From: an uncultured Collinsella sp.
Lineage (GTDB): Bacteria; Actinomycetota; Coriobacteriia; Coriobacteriales; Coriobacteriaceae
Length of the DNA: 64,000 nt
Direction: 5' to 3'
Assembly: GCA_900757495.1 (NCBI GenBank)
Contig: CAAENX010000002.1
Location: forward strand, 124,001-188,000
The position numbers were made by a program, and so were the translations under genes. Each line of letters starts with the position of its first letter. Positions within the stretch are counted from its first letter, which is position 1. Below, in pieces: positions 40,390-49,619 of this stretch. Under the pieces are notes generated by a model. It was not told the DNA's origin, did no database searches, and was given only the letters and a program-made list of their open reading frames with translations.

Positions 40390-40405
40390 TCAAAGGAGGC
40401 TAGTG

Positions 40406-41365
40406 ATGGGTTTCACGATTCTTGGAACAGGCTCGGCGCTTCCTGAGCGCAGTGTTTCCAATGACGAGCTGTCTGAGTTCCTCGATACCTCGGATGAGTG
40501 GATTTTTACCCGCACAGGTATCAAGAGCCGCCACGTCTGCACCACCGAGTCACTTGACGACCTTGCCGTAGCGGCGAGCGAGCGGGCACTCCAGGTGTCC
40601 GGAATCGACGCGAGCCAGCTGGATCTGATCGTCTGCTCGACGACAACGGGTGACCACCTTGTTCCCGCTGAGGCGTGTGCCGTTTCTGAGCGACTAGGCG
40701 CGACGTGCCCTGCCTTCGATGTCTCGGCGGCCTGCGCCGGCTTCGTATTTGCGCTCGATGTCGCCGAGGGCTATATCGCCCGCGGCCGTGCCGAGCGCGT
40801 GCTTGTCGTTGCTGCCGAGCAGATGACGCGCGCGCTCGACTGGACCGACCGCGCCACCTGCGTGCTCTTTGGCGATGGGGCAGGCGCCGCAGTGATTGGG
40901 GCTGGGGGAGACAGCCCCCTTGCCGTTGAGCTTTCGACGGCGCCCGACGTCGAGACGTTGCACGTTCCCGGTCTGGTCGGCACCTCGCCGTTTAAGGCTT
41001 CCGCAGATAGCGAGAGCGTGCTGTCCATGAATGGCCGCCGCGTGTTCAAGTTCGGCGTCAACGCCATCTGCGACACGGTCCATAAGCTTGCGAGCGATGC
41101 GGGCATTTCGGTCGAAGACATCGACCATTTTGTATTCCATCAGGCTAACGAACGAATCCTGAGTCAGGCGGTCAAGCGCCTCGGCGTTCCAGACGAGCGC
41201 GTGGTTCGAACGCTGCGCGAGACCGGCAACATTTCGAGCGCCTGCATTCCCTTTGCGCTTGACCGGCTGGCAAACGCCGGTGCACTTCACACGGGCGACA
41301 CCATCGCCTTGGTTGGATTTGGCGCCGGTCTGGATATAGGTGGCTATCTGCTTCGTTGGAAGTAG
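40406..41365 (+). CDS. fabH: 3-oxoacyl-ACP synthase III
   Basis: Starts fatty-acid synthesis by condensing an acyl-CoA with malonyl-ACP. Length 319 residues. The catalytic triad is visible as Cys in VSAACAGF (about residue 109), His in VFHQANERI and Asn in ETGNISSACIP. TRTGIKSRHV is the usual CoA-binding start. ATG 40406 has AAAGGAGG upstream; an open frame extends 57 bases further back over an operator repeat. First gene of a ten-gene operon. Confidence 0.97.
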   Translation: MGFTILGTGSALPERSVSNDELSEFLDTSDEWIFTRTGIKSRHVCTTESLDDLAVAASERALQVSGIDASQLDLIVCSTTTGDHLVPAEACAVSERLGATCPAFDVSAACAGFVFALDVAEGYIARGRAERVLVVAAEQMTRALDWTDRATCVLFGDGAGAAVIGAGGDSPLAVELSTAPDVETLHVPGLVGTSPFKASADSESVLSMNGRRVFKFGVNAICDTVHKLASDAGISVEDIDHFVFHQANERILSQAVKRLGVPDERVVRTLRETGNISSACIPFALDRLANAGALHTGDTIALVGFGAGLDIGGYLLRWK

Positions 41366-41416
41366 TCGCACATAGGAAATAAAAACGCCCTAGGGCACAA
41401 CCAAAGGAGAACTACC

Positions 41417-41653
41417 ATGGCAGATCAGAAGACCTTCGAGCGCGTTTGCGACGTTATCCGCGAGACCGCTGGCCTTGACGACGTCGAGATGAAGCCCGAG
41501 TCCACGCTCGAAGAGATTGGTCTCGACAGTCTGGGCACCGTCGAGATCCTCGTCGCCGTTGAGGACGAGTTTGGCATCCAGCTCGATACCGAGGAGAACC
41601 CCAAGACGGTCGGCGAGTTCGCCGATACGGTCGAGGCGGCATTGGAGAAGTAG
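41417..41653 (+). CDS. acpP: Acyl carrier protein
   Basis: Carries growing acyl chains on a 4'-phosphopantetheine arm attached to Ser in EEIGLDSLGTVEIL. Small (78 residues), acidic, four-helix protein. AAAGGAGA lies before the start. It stands between fabH and fabK, with two bases before fabK. Confidence 0.97.
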   Translation: MADQKTFERVCDVIRETAGLDDVEMKPESTLEEIGLDSLGTVEILVAVEDEFGIQLDTEENPKTVGEFADTVEAALEK

Positions 41654-41655
41654 AG

Positions 41656-42600
41656 ATGCTCAAGACTCCTCTCTGCGATCTGCTCGGCATCGAAAAGCCT
41701 GTGTTCCAGGGCGGCATGGCCTGGATTGCCGATGCGTCGCTGGCGTCCGCAGTGTCCGAGGCGGGTGGCTTAGGCATCATCGCGGCCATGAACGCCGACG
41801 CCAACTGGCTTCGCGATCAGATTCACGAGCTGCGCGCCAGGACGGATAAGCCCTTTGGCGTCAACGTCATGCTCATGAGCCCGTTTGCCGACGAGGTCGC
41901 ACAGGTTGTGATCGACGAGAAGGTGCCGGTCGTTGTGACGGGTGCCGGCAATCCCACCAAGTACATGAAGGCTTGGAACGACGCGAGCATCAAGGTCATC
42001 CCGGTTGTTGCCTCGGTGGCGCTGGCGCGTCTCGTGGCGCGTCGCGGAGCCGCTGCCGTGGTTGCCGAGGGCACCGAATCGGGCGGCCATATTGGAGAGA
42101 CCTCGACGATGGCACTGGTGCCGCAGGTTGTCGATGCGGTCGACATTCCCGTCGTGGCCGCCGGCGGTATTGCCGACGGCCGCGGCGTGGCGGCCGCCTT
42201 TATGCTGGGCGCCGCCGGCGTGCAGGTGGGTACGCGCTTTCTGATCGCAGACGAGTGCACCGTATCGGAGCAGTACAAGGAGATGGTCTTGAAGGCCAAC
42301 GACACCTCGACGCGTGCGACCGGCCGCTCGACGGGACACCCGGTGCGTGCCCTCAAGAGCCCCTTTACCAACGCCTACGCCAAGAGCGAGGCGGCGGGCG
42401 TAAGTGTCGAGGAACTCGGGGCCATGGGCACGGGCGCGCTTCGTAAAGCCGCAAAGGACGGTAATTACGAAGAGGGTTCGTATTTGTGCGGACAGATTGC
42501 CGGCATGGTCAACAAGCGCCAGAGCGCACGCGAAATCGTCGACGATCTGGTCGATGGCGCCGAGCATGTCCTGAAGGGTGCGTCCGCATGGGTAGCGTAG
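41656..42600 (+). CDS. fabK: Enoyl-ACP reductase II, FMN-dependent
   Basis: Catalyses the last reduction of each elongation cycle using FMN and NAD(P)H. The 314-residue TIM barrel shows PVFQGGMAWIADASLASAVS, VTGAGNPTKYM, GTESGGHIGE and AAGGIADGRGVAAAFMLGA. No fabI or fabL is present, so the organism would be expected to resist triclosan-type FabI inhibitors; that is a family-based expectation. The end overlaps fabD by 13 bp. Confidence 0.95.
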   Translation: MLKTPLCDLLGIEKPVFQGGMAWIADASLASAVSEAGGLGIIAAMNADANWLRDQIHELRARTDKPFGVNVMLMSPFADEVAQVVIDEKVPVVVTGAGNPTKYMKAWNDASIKVIPVVASVALARLVARRGAAAVVAEGTESGGHIGETSTMALVPQVVDAVDIPVVAAGGIADGRGVAAAFMLGAAGVQVGTRFLIADECTVSEQYKEMVLKANDTSTRATGRSTGHPVRALKSPFTNAYAKSEAAGVSVEELGAMGTGALRKAAKDGNYEEGSYLCGQIAGMVNKRQSAREIVDDLVDGAEHVLKGASAWVA

Positions 42601-43514
42601 CGTTTCTGTTTGCCGGTCAGGGTGCCCAGCATCCCGCGATGGGCGTCGACCTCATCGAAGCATCGCCGGCAGCTGCCGAGGTGTTCGCCATTGCCGACGA
42701 GGTGCGCCCGGGGACCAGCGAGCAGTGCCGGAGCGCCTCCAAGGAGGAGCTCTCGCAGACCGAGAACACGCAGCCTTGCGTGTTCGTGCACGACTTGGCT
42801 GTCGCCGTCGCCCTGCGAGAGCGCGGCGTGGTGCCTGCCTCCTGTGCGGGATTCTCGCTGGGCGAGGTCGCTGCACTCACCTTTGCGGGGGCATTCGATA
42901 CGAGAGCGGGCTTTGAGCTCGTGTGTGAGCGCGCGGCATTGATGGCCACGGCGGCTGAGCGTCACCCCGGCGGCATGCGCGCCGTCATCAAACTCGATGC
43001 GGCGCAGGTCGAGGGCTTGGCAAAAAAGGCCGGCGAGGACTGCTGGCCGGTCAACTACAACAGCCCGCAGCAGACGGTTGTGGCCGGAGCGCCCGATGCG
43101 TTGCAGACCCTCGACGTCCTGGTAAAAGAGGCTGGTGGCCGGGCCATGAAGGTCGCGGTGTCGGGTGCATTCCATAGCCCCTATATGGCCGAGGCGACCT
43201 GTGGCCTTGCTGCATATATTGAGGCCGGTCACGCGCCGTCCCCGTTGCTCATTCCTGTTATGGCAAATATGACGGCGGCGCCCTATCCGGCCGACCCGCA
43301 GGCGGCATCGGAGGTGCTGGCCAACCAGGTGAGTCATGCCGTGCGCTGGGTCGACACGCTGCATGCTCTGCAGGATCAAGGCATCGACACGTTTATTGAG
43401 GTCGGCCCCGGTAAAACGCTGTCCGGCTTGGTCAAGCGTACGTTGAGCGACGTTCGTGTGTATTCGTGCGAAACGGCCGAACAGGTCGCAGCTATTGCCG
43501 ACGAGCTCGCATAG
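42588..43514 (+). CDS. fabD: Malonyl-CoA:ACP transacylase
   Basis: Transfers malonyl from CoA to ACP. The 308-residue protein begins VAFLFAGQGAQHPAMGVDL, has the nucleophile Ser in AGFSLGEVAAL and the His in GAFHSPYM. Start is ATG 42588 inside the fabK end, with GAAGGG upstream; an upstream in-frame frame runs back into fabK and is not used. Translational coupling with fabK is likely. Confidence 0.95.
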   Translation: MGSVAFLFAGQGAQHPAMGVDLIEASPAAAEVFAIADEVRPGTSEQCRSASKEELSQTENTQPCVFVHDLAVAVALRERGVVPASCAGFSLGEVAALTFAGAFDTRAGFELVCERAALMATAAERHPGGMRAVIKLDAAQVEGLAKKAGEDCWPVNYNSPQQTVVAGAPDALQTLDVLVKEAGGRAMKVAVSGAFHSPYMAEATCGLAAYIEAGHAPSPLLIPVMANMTAAPYPADPQAASEVLANQVSHAVRWVDTLHALQDQGIDTFIEVGPGKTLSGLVKRTLSDVRVYSCETAEQVAAIADELA

Positions 43515-43544
43515 CCCACAGGGCTGTAACCCGAAAGGAACGAC

Positions 43545-44318
43545 ATGGGCAACTTGAACAACGGCGCGCTCGAGCGCGACGGATCGCGCCGCGTGGCGCT
43601 GGTCACGGGCGGCTCGCGCGGCATCGGTCGCGCTTGTGCCGTGGGCTTGGCGGAGGATGGCTACGATATCGCCGTCGTCTATGCCGGCAGCGTCGATGCG
43701 GCGCGCGAGACGTGCGAAGCCTGCGAGGCGTCAGGTGCCACGGCACGCGCATATCAATGTGACGTGGCCGACCCCGCCGCCGTCAACACATGCGTGGAGA
43801 CGGTCCTCAACGACTTCGGCTCCATTTGGGCGCTCGTCAACAACGCCGGCATCACACGCGACGGCCTGCTCATGCGTATGGGTGACGATGCCTTCGACCG
43901 CGTGCTCGATGTCAATCTCAAGGGCACGTTCAATACGACGCGCGCGCTCACCAAGACCTTTATGCGTCAGCGCGGCGGCTGCGTCATCAACATGAGCTCG
44001 GTTGTGGGCCTGATGGGCAATGCCGGGCAGGCCAACTACGCCGCCTCCAAGGCGGGCGTCATCGGCCTGACCAAGGCGGTGGCGCGCGAGCTTGCGCCCC
44101 GCGGCGTACGAGTGAACGCGGTCGCCCCCGGGTTTGTCGAGACCGATATGACGGCAAAGCTCTCGGATAAGGTGCGTGCGGCAACCGAGGAGCAGATTCC
44201 CCTTAAGCGTATGGCGCAGCCCGAGGAGGTGGCCGGTGTGGTGCGCTTTTTAGCGAGCGATGCGGCTGCTTACATTACGGGCGAGGTCGTGCGCGTCGAC
44301 GGCGGAATGGCGATGTAG
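43545..44318 (+). CDS. fabG: 3-oxoacyl-ACP reductase
   Basis: NADPH-dependent short-chain dehydrogenase of 257 residues that reduces 3-oxoacyl-ACP. TGGSRGIGRA is the cofactor loop, NNAG follows, and the catalytic residues lie in NMSSVVGLMGNAGQANYAAS and K. The C-terminus YITGEVVRVDGGMAM is typical of FabG. GAAAGGAA precedes the start. Confidence 0.96.
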   Translation: MGNLNNGALERDGSRRVALVTGGSRGIGRACAVGLAEDGYDIAVVYAGSVDAARETCEACEASGATARAYQCDVADPAAVNTCVETVLNDFGSIWALVNNAGITRDGLLMRMGDDAFDRVLDVNLKGTFNTTRALTKTFMRQRGGCVINMSSVVGLMGNAGQANYAASKAGVIGLTKAVARELAPRGVRVNAVAPGFVETDMTAKLSDKVRAATEEQIPLKRMAQPEEVAGVVRFLASDAAAYITGEVVRVDGGMAM

Positions 44319-44357
44319 AAACCAGGGCCGAACAACGGCTTGGATGAGGAGACCAAG

Positions 44358-45605
44358 ATGGAACAGAGAGTTGCAATCACCGGTATCGGTGCCGTATCGC
44401 CACTCGGCAATACCGCGCTTGCCACATGGGCGGCCATGTGCGCCGGAACGTGCGGCATCGGCCCGATCACGCACTTCGATACCGATGCGTTTGCCGTTAA
44501 GGTGGCGGCCGAGGTCAAGGGTTTTGACGGCAACGAGTACTTTGGCAAGCGTGACGCCAAGCACCTGGACCCCTGCGTTCAGTTTGCCCTGGCAGCGTCG
44601 GACGAGGCCATGCATGATGCGGGCTTTGATGTCGAAGGCGCCATCGATCGAGAGCGCCTGGGCGTCTACGTGGGTTCAGGCGTGGGCGGCATGCAGACAC
44701 TCGTCGACAACGTCCACACGATTGCCGACCGTGGGCCCCGCCGTGCATCGCCCTATATGATTGCGATGATGATCCCAAATATGGCTTCGGGCAATATCGC
44801 GATCCGCCACAAGGCAAAGGGCCCGACCCTGCCCGTGGTGACCGCCTGCGCGACCTCGGCCCATGCCGTGGGCGAGGCGTTCCGCGCCATTAAGCATGGC
44901 TATGCCGATGCGATTCTCGCCGGTGGTGCCGAGGCCGCAATCATCCCCGATGCCGTTGCGGGCTTTACATCCTGCCGTGCACTCACCACTAATCCTGACC
45001 CGTCGACGGCATGCCGTCCGTTTGATGCAGACCGCGACGGCTTTGTGATGGGCGAGGGCGCCTGCGTGCTCGTGCTGGAGAGCATGGAACATGCGCAGGC
45101 GCGCGGTGCGCACATTTATGCCGAGGTCGTGGGCTACGGCAACACCGATGATGCCTATCACATCACGAGTCCCGATCCCGAGGCTGCCGGCATTGCCCGT
45201 GCGATATCGCTGGCGGTGGCCGAGGGCGACGTTAAGCCTTCCGAGGGCCTCTACATCAACGCTCACGGAACCTCGACTAAACTCAACGATTCGTCCGAGA
45301 CGGCGGGCATCAAGCGTGCGCTCGGCGAGGACGCGGCACGCGCCGTGCACGTCTCGTCGACCAAGTCGATGACCGGCCACATGATCGGTGCTACGGGTGC
45401 CATCGAGGTCATGGCCTGTGCCATGGCGCTCGAGCAGGGCGTGGTGCCCCCGACCATTAACTACCACACACCCGATCCCGCCTGCGATCTTGACTACACG
45501 CCTAATCGAGCGGTTCGCGCCGACCTTACCTGGGCGCTTTCGACCAACCTGGGCTTTGGCGGGCACAACGCCGCCATCGCGCTGCGTAGATATACGAGGA
45601 GCTAG
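44358..45605 (+). CDS. fabF: 3-oxoacyl-ACP synthase II
   Basis: Condensing enzyme for chain elongation, 415 residues. The active Cys is in TACATSAHAVGEAFRAI, with NAHGTSTKLNDSSE and KSMTGHMIGATGAIE giving the two His residues. ATG 44358 with GAGGAG upstream is preferred over TTG 44340, which lies before that ribosome site. No separate fabB is seen. Confidence 0.97.
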   Translation: MEQRVAITGIGAVSPLGNTALATWAAMCAGTCGIGPITHFDTDAFAVKVAAEVKGFDGNEYFGKRDAKHLDPCVQFALAASDEAMHDAGFDVEGAIDRERLGVYVGSGVGGMQTLVDNVHTIADRGPRRASPYMIAMMIPNMASGNIAIRHKAKGPTLPVVTACATSAHAVGEAFRAIKHGYADAILAGGAEAAIIPDAVAGFTSCRALTTNPDPSTACRPFDADRDGFVMGEGACVLVLESMEHAQARGAHIYAEVVGYGNTDDAYHITSPDPEAAGIARAISLAVAEGDVKPSEGLYINAHGTSTKLNDSSETAGIKRALGEDAARAVHVSSTKSMTGHMIGATGAIEVMACAMALEQGVVPPTINYHTPDPACDLDYTPNRAVRADLTWALSTNLGFGGHNAAIALRRYTRS

Positions 45606-45608
45606 AGC

Positions 45609-46082
45609 ATGGATTCCAAAAGACTTGCCGAGATAGCCGATGTTATGGAAGACCGCGGCCTCACGCGCGTGCGCGTTGAGGAGCCCGATGGCACCGCGGT
45701 CGAGCTCGAGCGCGCGAGCGCCGCGCAGCCGGTTGCCGTGCCCATGCCCGTGCCGAGCGCCATGGCCGCTCCAGTTACAGCTCCCACAGTCGCGCCTGCC
45801 GCACCGGAACCCGCCGCGCAGGCACCTGCCGCCGCGCCGGAGCCTAAGGGCACCGAGGTGACCGCTCCCATGGTCGGCGTTTTCTATGCTGCCCCGGCGC
45901 CGGGCGACGAGCCGTTTGTGCACGTGGGCTCCAAGGTCAAAGCCGGCGAGACCCTCTGCATCATCGAGGCCATGAAGGTTCTCAACGAGGTGACGGCAGA
46001 GGCGGATGGCGAGGTGCTCGAGATCTGCGTGGCCGACGGCGACCTCGTGGAGTTCGGCAGCTGCCTCATGAGGATCGGATAG
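45609..46082 (+). CDS. accB: Biotin carboxyl carrier protein of acetyl-CoA carboxylase
   Basis: Carries biotin on the Lys in IIEAMKVLNEV. Length 157 residues: an N-terminal docking region, an Ala/Pro-rich flexible linker (about residues 40-75) and the C-terminal biotinyl domain with the thumb region GVFYAAPAPGDEPFV. It is the substrate of the divergently encoded BirA. Three bases separate it from fabF. Confidence 0.96.
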   Translation: MDSKRLAEIADVMEDRGLTRVRVEEPDGTAVELERASAAQPVAVPMPVPSAMAAPVTAPTVAPAAPEPAAQAPAAAPEPKGTEVTAPMVGVFYAAPAPGDEPFVHVGSKVKAGETLCIIEAMKVLNEVTAEADGEVLEICVADGDLVEFGSCLMRIG

Positions 46083-46091
46083 GTGATATCC

Positions 46092-46514
46092 ATGAACAAA
46101 GAAGAGCTCAAGAAGCTGTTGCCGCATCGCGAGCCGATGCTTTTGCTCGACGAAGCCGAGCTGGTGGGCGACGAGGCCCACGGCAAGATCACGATTACGG
46201 GCGACGAGTACTTTTTGCAGGGGCATTTTCCGGGAAACCCGGTCGTCCCCGGCGTGATTCAGTGCGAGATGCTCGCCCAAAACTGCTGCGTGCTGCTGAT
46301 GGGCGATGAGGAAGCGTGCGGTGCGACACCGTTCTATACGAGCCTGGACAAGGTGCGCTTTAAGCGTCCGGTACGCCCGGGCGACACGGTGGACCTGGTG
46401 TGCTCTATCACGCGTGCGCGCGGGCCGTTCCGGTTTGCGACGGGCACCGCGAGCGTCAACGGCGAGGTTTGCTGCCGTGCCGATATGTCCTTTGCACTCA
46501 TGCACGAAAGTTAA
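46092..46514 (+). CDS. fabZ: 3-hydroxyacyl-ACP dehydratase
   Basis: Hot-dog-fold dehydratase of about 140 residues. The catalytic His/Glu pair lies in GHFPGNPVVPGVIQCEMLAQ, and the start NKEELKKLLPHREPMLLLDE is usual for FabZ. ATG 46092 is used; GTG 46083, directly after the accB stop, is also in frame. Members fused between accB and accC in an operon are common in Gram-positive FAS clusters. Confidence 0.95.
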   Translation: MNKEELKKLLPHREPMLLLDEAELVGDEAHGKITITGDEYFLQGHFPGNPVVPGVIQCEMLAQNCCVLLMGDEEACGATPFYTSLDKVRFKRPVRPGDTVDLVCSITRARGPFRFATGTASVNGEVCCRADMSFALMHES

Positions 46515-46524
46515 GGAAGGCTTC

Positions 46525-47868
46525 ATGTTCGACAAAGTGCTCATCGCCAACCGCGGCGAGGTCGCGGTCCGTGTTATCCGCGCGTGCCGCGATATGGGCA
46601 TCAAGACCGTCGCCGTCTACTCCACGGCCGATACGGACGCGCTGCACGTGCAGCTTGCCGACGAGGCGTATTGCATTGGCGGCCCGCGTCTTGCCGAGAG
46701 CTACCTCAACGATGATGCTGTGCTCACCTGTGCCGTGAAGTCGGGGGCAAAGGCGATCCATCCTGGCTACGGTTTCTTTTCCGAGAAGGCGAGCTTCGTG
46801 CGCGATTGCGACAAGTACGGTCTGGCGTTTGTTGGTCCCTCGGCCGAGGTCATCGACAGCATGGGCGACAAGGACGCCGCACGCCGAACGGCTGCCGCGG
46901 CGGGCGTGCCCATCGTTCCGGGCTGCGATTTGCTCAAAAGCCCCGAGGAGGCGATGGCCGAGGCCGAGCGCATCGGCTGCCCCGTGCTCATCAAGGCGCG
47001 CGCGGGCGGCGGCGGTCGCGGTATTCGCAAGGTCGAGCGCGTGGAAGACGCGGCAAAGGCCTTTATTGAAGCACGTGCCGAGGGTGAGGCCGTTTTCGGC
47101 GACGGCGAGTGCTACATGGAGAAGTTCGTTGCGCCGGCGCATCACGTCGAGGTGCAGATTATGGCCGATAAGCAGGGCCATGTGTTTTCGCTCGGCGAGC
47201 GCGAGTGTTCGGTGCAGCGTCGCAACCAAAAGCTGATCGAGGAGAGCCCCGCGCCGTGCCTCGACGGACGCGATGATATTCGCGCGCGCATGCACAAGGC
47301 CGCGCGCGACCTGGCTCGTGCCGTCGGCTACGAAGGAGCCGGCACCATCGAGTTCCTGTATTCGGACGACGGCAATTTCTACTTTATGGAAATGAACACG
47401 CGCCTGCAGGTTGAGCATCCGGTCACGGAGTTTGTGACCGATATCGACCTGGTCAAGTGGCAGCTACGTGTGGCTGCTGGCCAGCCCCTGCCCTTTGAGC
47501 AGGAGGACATTCCGGTTTACAACCATGCCATGGAGTGCCGCATCAATGCCGAAACGCCGGACTTTCTACCGTCATGCGGAACGGTCACCGCGTTGCGTGT
47601 GCCGGGTGGTCCGCGCGTGCGCTGGGATTCGGCCATGTTTACCGGAGCGAAAGTTCCGCCGTACTACGACTCCATGCTCGGCAAGCTCATCGTGTGCGCG
47701 CCCACGCGTGACGGCGCCATTCGCAAGATGCGCTCGGCTCTGGGCGAGCTCGTGATCGAGGGTGTGAGCGAGAACAGCGAGCTTCAGCTCGACGTACTGG
47801 CAAACGACGAGTTCTTGTCGGGCATGTATCACACCGATCTGATGGGGCATCTCTATGCTGATGAATAG
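46525..47868 (+). CDS. accC: Biotin carboxylase subunit of acetyl-CoA carboxylase
   Basis: ATP-grasp enzyme of 447 residues that carboxylates AccB-biotin using bicarbonate. Diagnostic segments: VLIANRGEVAVRVIRACRDM, AIHPGYGFFSEKASF, the Gly-rich ATP loop ARAGGGGRGIRKV, HVEVQI, and FYFMEMNTRLQVEHPVTE. GGAAGG lies before ATG 46525; the open frame runs back into fabZ without a start of its own. The stop overlaps the accDA start. Confidence 0.97.
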   Translation: MFDKVLIANRGEVAVRVIRACRDMGIKTVAVYSTADTDALHVQLADEAYCIGGPRLAESYLNDDAVLTCAVKSGAKAIHPGYGFFSEKASFVRDCDKYGLAFVGPSAEVIDSMGDKDAARRTAAAAGVPIVPGCDLLKSPEEAMAEAERIGCPVLIKARAGGGGRGIRKVERVEDAAKAFIEARAEGEAVFGDGECYMEKFVAPAHHVEVQIMADKQGHVFSLGERECSVQRRNQKLIEESPAPCLDGRDDIRARMHKAARDLARAVGYEGAGTIEFLYSDDGNFYFMEMNTRLQVEHPVTEFVTDIDLVKWQLRVAAGQPLPFEQEDIPVYNHAMECRINAETPDFLPSCGTVTALRVPGGPRVRWDSAMFTGAKVPPYYDSMLGKLIVCAPTRDGAIRKMRSALGELVIEGVSENSELQLDVLANDEFLSGMYHTDLMGHLYADE

Positions 47869-49579
47869 AAAAGCGAAGACGGTCAATGTCCTTGAGGGGC
47901 CGATAACCGAGTCGTGCGCCGAGTTTCCCGCGCGCCACGTGTTTATCAAGTGTCCAGAGTGCCGCCGTGTGATCGATGAGGCACGCCTACACGACAACCT
48001 CGAGGTCTGCCCTCGTTGCGGCAAACACTTTCGCGTGAGCGGTCGCGCGCGCATGCGCATGACGGTCGACGAGGGCACGTTTGAGGAATGGGATGCCAAT
48101 CTGGCGTCGGAGGACTTCCTCTCGTTTCCCGGCTATGCCGATAAGCTCAAGAGCGTGAGCGAGCGTTCGGGCGAGCGCGATGCCGTTGTGTGCGGCAGGG
48201 GCAAAATCTGCGGTTGCGATACCGCGCTCTTCTTTATGGACGCTAACTTTATGATGGGCTCGATGGGCTCCGTGGTGGGCGAGAAGATCTGTCGCGCATT
48301 TGAGCGTGCGACCGAGCTGGGATTGCCAGTTGTCGGCTTTACCGTTTCGGGCGGTGCGCGCATGCAAGAGGGCGTGACCTCGCTTATGCAGATGGCCAAG
48401 ATTTCTGCGGCGGTTAGGCGCCACAGCGAGGCGGGCGGCCTGTATATCACGGTGCTCACCGACCCCACGACCGGAGGCGTAACCGCGAGCTTTGCCATGG
48501 AGGGCGACATTATCCTGGCCGAGCCCGATGCCCTGACGGCATTTGCCGGCCCGCGCGTGATCGAGCAGAACATGCACAAGCGCCTGCCCAAGGGATTCCA
48601 GCGCTCCGAGTTTTTGCTGGAGCACGGCTTTTGCGATGCCGTTGTTCCGCGTGGCGAGATTGCGCTCACGGTAGGCGAGCTGCTGGCGCTGCACGAAGGG
48701 CGCGCGCCCGGCCTGGGGGCACCGCATGAGATCGTGCATGCGGGTCGCCGCGGCAAAAAGCTGGGACACTTGTTTAAGCGCTCGCCGGCACCAAAAACCG
48801 CGCTCGAGATTGTCAAGCAGACCCGCTCGGCAGATCGCGCCACGGCGGGTGAGATGATCTCGCTGGGCCTGGATGGATTTGTGGAGCTGCACGGCGACCG
48901 TTACTTTGGCGACGACGCCGCTGTGGTGGCTGGCATTGGCTGGAAAGACGGACGCCCCGTAACGGTCATCGCCATTGAGCGCGGCACCACGACCAAAGAG
49001 CGTATGCGCCGCAACTTTGGCATGGCGCATCCCGAGGGCTACCGCAAAGCGCGTCGCCTTATGCGCCAGGCCGAAAAGTTTGGTCGACCGGTTCTGTGCC
49101 TGGTCGATACTTCGGGCGCGTTTTGCGGCATCGGTGCCGAGGAGCGCGGCCAGGGCGAGGCAATTGCCCAGAATCTCATGGAGATGAGCGGCCTTAAGAC
49201 GCCGATTGTCTCGGTGGTGACAGGCGAGGGCGGCTCTGGTGGCGCGCTGGCGCTGTCCGTGGCCGACCGCATCCTGATGCTCTCGAGCTCGGCCTATTCG
49301 GTCGTGAGCCCCGAGGCCTGTGCGTCGATCCTGTGGAAGGATACCGAGCGCGCGAATGAGGCCGCCGAGGCGCTTAAGCTCACGGCTCCCGATCTGTTGG
49401 CGCTCGGCATCATCGACGGCATTGTCGACGATAGGGGCCTGTCGCATGAGGAGATCGCCGGCGCCGTCATGTCCTCGGCATTTGATGCCTTCGATACGCT
49501 TGGGCAGCTCGACGACGCGACCCTCACAAACCTCCGCTACGAAAAGTACCGCGCAATCGGTCGGTACCGCACGATGTGA
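47855..49579 (+). CDS. accDA: Acetyl-CoA carboxylase carboxyltransferase, fused beta and alpha subunits
   Basis: Transfers the carboxyl group to acetyl-CoA, making malonyl-CoA. In one 574-residue chain, residues 1-275 are AccD-like, with a C4 zinc ribbon (CPECRRVIDEARLHDNLEVC, then RCGKHF) and FTVSGGARMQEGVTSLMQM. Residues about 280-574 are AccA-like (RNFGMAHPEGYRKARRLMRQ, LVDTSGAFCGIGAEERGQG, GEGGSGGALALSVADRI). The subunits are separate genes in E. coli; this fusion is known in some Gram-positives. It starts inside the accC end (ATGCTGATGAATAG). No terminator is evident before the next gene. Confidence 0.96.
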   Translation: MLMNRKAKTVNVLEGPITESCAEFPARHVFIKCPECRRVIDEARLHDNLEVCPRCGKHFRVSGRARMRMTVDEGTFEEWDANLASEDFLSFPGYADKLKSVSERSGERDAVVCGRGKICGCDTALFFMDANFMMGSMGSVVGEKICRAFERATELGLPVVGFTVSGGARMQEGVTSLMQMAKISAAVRRHSEAGGLYITVLTDPTTGGVTASFAMEGDIILAEPDALTAFAGPRVIEQNMHKRLPKGFQRSEFLLEHGFCDAVVPRGEIALTVGELLALHEGRAPGLGAPHEIVHAGRRGKKLGHLFKRSPAPKTALEIVKQTRSADRATAGEMISLGLDGFVELHGDRYFGDDAAVVAGIGWKDGRPVTVIAIERGTTTKERMRRNFGMAHPEGYRKARRLMRQAEKFGRPVLCLVDTSGAFCGIGAEERGQGEAIAQNLMEMSGLKTPIVSVVTGEGGSGGALALSVADRILMLSSSAYSVVSPEACASILWKDTERANEAAEALKLTAPDLLALGIIDGIVDDRGLSHEEIAGAVMSSAFDAFDTLGQLDDATLTNLRYEKYRAIGRYRTM

Positions 49580-49605
49580 CAAAGGGGCAGTCCGCATGTC
49601 ACATT
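49578..49605 (+). repeat. Short repeat P5, copy 1, before the EIIC gene
   Basis: GACAAAGGGGCAGTCC followed by GCATGTCACATT. A nearly identical string occurs at 50842-50870, just after the EIIC stop, in the same orientation. With the preceding ATGTGAC it forms an inverted repeat with GTCACAT. Confidence 0.6.
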
Positions 49606-49619
49606 GGGAAAGGCGTTCC

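Noticed and set aside
44676..46604. Long minus-strand open frame opposite fabF, accB and fabZ
   Set aside because: Shadow of three well-supported genes; composition dominated by His, Arg and Gly.
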